Below are positions 62,160-64,000 of a DNA stretch of 64,000 nucleotides, piece by piece. The DNA is from Planctomycetota bacterium (GTDB lineage Bacteria; Planctomycetota; UBA1135; GCA-002686595): NCBI GenBank assembly GCA_016795205.1, contig JAEUHZ010000006.1:1-64000 (forward strand), read 5' to 3'. The stretch's first letter is position 1, and each line of letters begins with the position of its first letter. A model generated the notes under the pieces. The model was not told the origin of the DNA. It did no database searches and saw nothing but the letters and a program-made list of their open reading frames with translations. Position numbers and translations under genes: made by a program.

Positions 62160-63505
62160 GCACGACCTTCGCGCCCCCGCGCACGATCCCCGTGCTGTCG
62201 GTGCCGTTCGAGCGCCACCTCCTGTCCTGCGGCGCGACGCTGCTCGTCTCGCGCCGCCCGGGTGCCCCGGTCTGCGCGATCCAGGCCCACGTGCGCGGCG
62301 GGCCGGCGCTGGATCCGGCGGGCAAGGAAGGTGTCGCGTGGCTGACCGGAGCGCTGGCCGAGCAGGGCACGCAGCGGCGTACGGAGACGCAGATCGCCGA
62401 TCTCCTGGAGCCCGCCGGTGGCGAGATCTCGGGCGACGCCTCGGGCCTCGCCGGCACGATCGTGAACGGCGAGTGGGAGCTGCTCGCGGATCTGGTGTGC
62501 GACGCGCTGTCCGGGGCGACGTACCCAGCGGAGGAGGTGCGCCGGCAGAAGCGCCGCGTGCTGGACCGCCTGCTCTTGGAGCGCGACGATCCACGCCAGC
62601 AGGGCGGCTTGCGCTTCCGCAAGCTCGTCTACGGCAGCCATTGGCTGGGGCGTGCGGCCTACGGGAGCCTGGCCAGCGTCGCGCGGATCGGCGCGGCGGA
62701 CCTGCGCGCGCATCGTCAGGCGAACTGGGTCGGCCGGCGCGCGATCCTGTCCGTCTGCGGCGACGTCGATCCGGCGCGCGTGAAGCGCGTCTTCGAGCGC
62801 CACCTCGCGCGCTGGAGGCCGGGGACGCTGCTCGCCACGACGCCGCCCGAGCTGCCGCCGATCGCGCCGCGCGTCGACCACTTCCACGCCGACCGCCAGC
62901 AGGTGCACCTGTACCTGGGCCACCTCGGCATCCGGCGCGGCGATCCCGACTACGCCGCGCTGGTCGTCATGGACCACGTGCTCGGCACGGGTCCGGGCTT
63001 CACGAACCGCATCTCGCGCCGGCTCCGGGACGAGCTCGGGCTGGCCTACACGGTCCACGCCGCGATCCACCCCTCGGCCGGCATCCTGCCCGGCACGTTC
63101 ACGGCCTACATCGGCACGTCACCCCAGAACGCGCGCACGGCGATCGAGGGTTTCCGGGCCGAGATCCGCCGCATCCAGACCGAGGCGCCGGCCGCGGAGG
63201 AACTCGAGCTCGTCAAGGGCTACCTCTTGGGTTCATTCCCGCTCGGGTTCGAGCGCGCCTCACGCCGCACGAGCTACCTCGTCGCGGCGGAGCTCCATGG
63301 CTTCCCGCCCGATCACCTGACGCGGCTGCTCGCGGAGTTCGCCGCCGTGACGCCCGAGGACGTGCGGCGCGTCGCGGCGCGCCACCTGCACCCCACCGCG
63401 AGCTGCATCGCGGCCTCGGGGCCGCTCACGCGCGCAGTGCTCGCGGAGATGGCCGGACTGTCCCCCAAGCCGCGCGCCGCGCGGCGCCGACCAGCTACGA
63501 CGTAG
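62156..63505 (+). CDS. M16 family protein lacking the zinc motif (partner subunit)
   Basis: The 449-residue protein aligns in layout with M16 (LLVSRRPGAPVCAIQAHVRGG; RISRRLRDELGLAYTVHAAI). At the place of HxxEH it has GVAWLTGALAEQG, so it cannot bind zinc in the usual way. It is most likely the non-catalytic partner of the upstream peptidase. DHVLGTGPGFTNRI and LKG-type KGYLLGSFPLGFE complete the C-terminal half. It starts at ATG 62156, overlapping the upstream stop (ATGA). Confidence 0.92.
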   Translation: MSTTFAPPRTIPVLSVPFERHLLSCGATLLVSRRPGAPVCAIQAHVRGGPALDPAGKEGVAWLTGALAEQGTQRRTETQIADLLEPAGGEISGDASGLAGTIVNGEWELLADLVCDALSGATYPAEEVRRQKRRVLDRLLLERDDPRQQGGLRFRKLVYGSHWLGRAAYGSLASVARIGAADLRAHRQANWVGRRAILSVCGDVDPARVKRVFERHLARWRPGTLLATTPPELPPIAPRVDHFHADRQQVHLYLGHLGIRRGDPDYAALVVMDHVLGTGPGFTNRISRRLRDELGLAYTVHAAIHPSAGILPGTFTAYIGTSPQNARTAIEGFRAEIRRIQTEAPAAEELELVKGYLLGSFPLGFERASRRTSYLVAAELHGFPPDHLTRLLAEFAAVTPEDVRRVAARHLHPTASCIAASGPLTRAVLAEMAGLSPKPRAARRRPATT

Positions 63506-63613
63506 TCCGTAGTCCGCGGCCGAGAAGCCCGGCCCGCGCGGGATCCCTGGGCCCACGCTCCTCGCAGCGGACGCCGGCCGTCATCATGAGCTGCAGCCCT
63601 GGAGAACGCCGCC

Positions 63614-64000
63614 ATGCGCGCCCTGACCATCGACGACCTGCGCACGCTGATCGCCCACGAAGCCGCTCCTTGTGTCTCGCTCTACCTGCCGACGCACCGC
63701 ACCGGCAGTCCGGACGATCGGGCGCGCTTCGCCGGGCTCGTGCGACGCGCGCGCGAGCTGCTCGCGTCCTCCTACGGCGCGGCTCAGGTCGATGCCGTGT
63801 GTGCGCCGCTCGAGGCGCTCGGGCAAGACGATCTGTGGAACCACGGGCTGGATGGTCTGGCCGTGTTCCGCTCGCAGGACTTCAGCGTCTACTACCAGCT
63901 TCCGATCGCGCTCCAAGAGTTGGTGGTCGTCGCCGACAGCTTCCACATCCGTCCGCTGCTGCGGTACCTGCAGTCCAACGAACGCTACTTCCTGCTCAAC
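63614..64000 (+). CDS. baeRF-like protein, N-terminal part only
   Basis: From ATG 63614 (GGAG nine bases upstream) the frame is open to the window edge, 129 residues. The opening TIDDLRTLIAHEAAPCVSLYLPTHRTG and the later GLDGLAVFRSQDFSVYYQLPI, then FHIRPLLRYLQSNERYFLL, match the bacterial archaeo-eukaryotic release-factor-like (baeRF) families, probably baeRF7 or a neighbour. These are thought to act on ribosomes or RNA, but their function is not established. It lies 108 bases after the M16 pair on the same strand. The 3' part is outside the window. Confidence 0.85.
   Translation, partial: MRALTIDDLRTLIAHEAAPCVSLYLPTHRTGSPDDRARFAGLVRRARELLASSYGAAQVDAVCAPLEALGQDDLWNHGLDGLAVFRSQDFSVYYQLPIALQELVVVADSFHIRPLLRYLQSNERYFLLN

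Overview
The window reads as chromosomal DNA of a very GC-rich Planctomycetota bacterium, possibly from the lineage with marine isolates such as Poly30/Saltatorellus (inference). The main clue is a Cys-rich C-terminal domain beginning CFGDGSG..CPCGN on two exported proteins. Supporting clues are sigma factors fused to membrane-anchored extracytoplasmic domains, many carboxypeptidase-regulatory-like and TPR proteins, and an exported TPR-CHAT protein. About 50 protein genes are supported. I saw no rRNA, tRNA, CRISPR array, insertion sequence, phage or plasmid gene.

Layout. 0-5.4 kb: the start of an unidentified gene, an S9 prolyl-oligopeptidase-type peptidase, a convergent membrane-anchored sigma factor, and a 33-codon relic of a second S9 peptidase. 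5.4-9.4 kb: two exported proteins (choice-of-anchor L type and a beta-helix/DUF1565 protein). 9.7-16.5 kb: a small hypothetical protein, a bacilliredoxin, a frameshifted carboxypeptidase-regulatory-like gene, nhaA, an ATPase/zinc-protein pair behind an AT-rich promoter, and a secreted protein. 16.6-28.8 kb: clpB, pdxH, two large polytopic GT-C-like membrane proteins, a second sigma-transmembrane-carboxypeptidase-regulatory fusion, a Ca2+/Na+ exchanger and an SRPBCC protein. 29-38.2 kb: an AlkD-like protein, TPR-CHAT plus GNAT, dapA-pdxJ, rsmD and nagA.

38.2-50.7 kb is the most striking region. A minus-strand array holds a complete TonB energy-coupling module of the TtpC type: a TonB-dependent receptor with an N-terminal carboxypeptidase-regulatory domain, a DUF3450 coiled-coil protein, a TtpC-like MotA/TolQ/ExbB protein, a second ExbB, ExbD, TonB and a TPR lipoprotein. 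It is followed by an exported protein carrying the Cys-rich domain and another lipoprotein. The working model is that motor and receptor serve one substrate or surface protein.

50.9-64 kb: small exported proteins, recN, a carboxypeptidase-regulatory-like protein, prolyl aminopeptidase, a TetR regulator, pepE, and a tightly coupled manA-pseudouridine synthase-M16-M16 operon with ATGA overlaps at each of three junctions. A truncated baeRF-like gene runs off the right edge. pdxJ and pdxH suggest DXP-dependent pyridoxal phosphate synthesis; dapA suggests lysine/diaminopimelate synthesis; manA and nagA suggest sugar-phosphate metabolism. Several convergent gene pairs share GC-rich hairpins, two of which contain stop codons.
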